Assembly: GCA_964429875.1 (NCBI GenBank)
Contig: CAYSDL010000063.1
Coordinates: 1 to 6,421 of the forward strand
Reading direction: 5' to 3'
DNA: 6,421 bases
DNA from: CAYSDL01 sp964429875
GTDB taxonomy: Bacteria; Fidelibacterota; Marinisomatia; SCGC-AAA003-L08; D37C17
Position numbers and translations under genes: made by a program. Under the pieces are notes generated by a model, which worked only from the letters and a program-made list of their open reading frames with translations, was not told the origin of the DNA and ran no database searches. The number at the start of each line of letters is the position of its first letter. Positions within the stretch are counted from its first letter, which is position 1. Below, piece after piece: positions 6,416 through 6,421 of the stretch.

Positions 6416-6421
6416 AAGCGG

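Noticed and set aside
1..6421. CRISPR array, transposon ends, tRNA or defence genes
   Set aside because: No spaced direct repeats, transposase motifs, terminal inverted repeats or cloverleaf sequences were seen on either strand.

Overview
The window is strongly AT-rich, and every gene is on the + strand. It looks like a bacterial scaffold assembled from an environmental or single-cell source, because a run of exactly ten Ns (329-338) falls inside a conserved gene. My best guess for the host is a marine bacterium of the FCB kind, with Marinimicrobia (SAR406) most likely. That rests on the exported protein ending in two dockerin-type calcium repeats, the low GC content and the mostly Shine-Dalgarno-poor starts. 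It is inference, not proof.

Region 1 (1-2255) reads as one transcription unit. It opens with the C-terminal half of acetyl-CoA synthetase (acs, running in from the left edge). Ten bases later comes a six-helix membrane protein of the DUF998 type. Directly against its stop codon is a DUF4442-type hotdog-fold protein. The acs reading frame shifts across the N gap, but alignment to remembered Acs sequences shows that the gap really lacks about two bases, so the break is an assembly artefact. The DUF4442 gene appears to start upstream of its first ATG at a rare ATT or ATA codon that overlaps or abuts the DUF998 stop, behind a GAAAGG ribosome site. An imperfect hairpin with A and T tracts (about 2261-2288) ends the unit.

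Region 2 (2290-3783) holds an exported, cysteine-rich protein with EF-hand-like loops and a C-terminal tandem dockerin. Five bases later comes a small enzyme that closely matches the DNPH1/Rcl family of 2'-deoxynucleoside 5'-monophosphate N-hydrolases.

Region 3 (3784-6421) holds a cytosolic M1 aminopeptidase N of the Streptomyces lividans type. It has a clear sigma-70 promoter whose -10 box lies in an inverted repeat, a good ribosome site, and a strong intrinsic terminator at the right edge.

Most of the window is housekeeping metabolism: acetate activation, nucleotide clean-up and peptide turnover. I see no mobile element, CRISPR array, tRNA, rRNA or defence system. The least explained parts are the dockerin-tagged secreted protein, the non-ATG start, and the small regulatory dyad before pepN.
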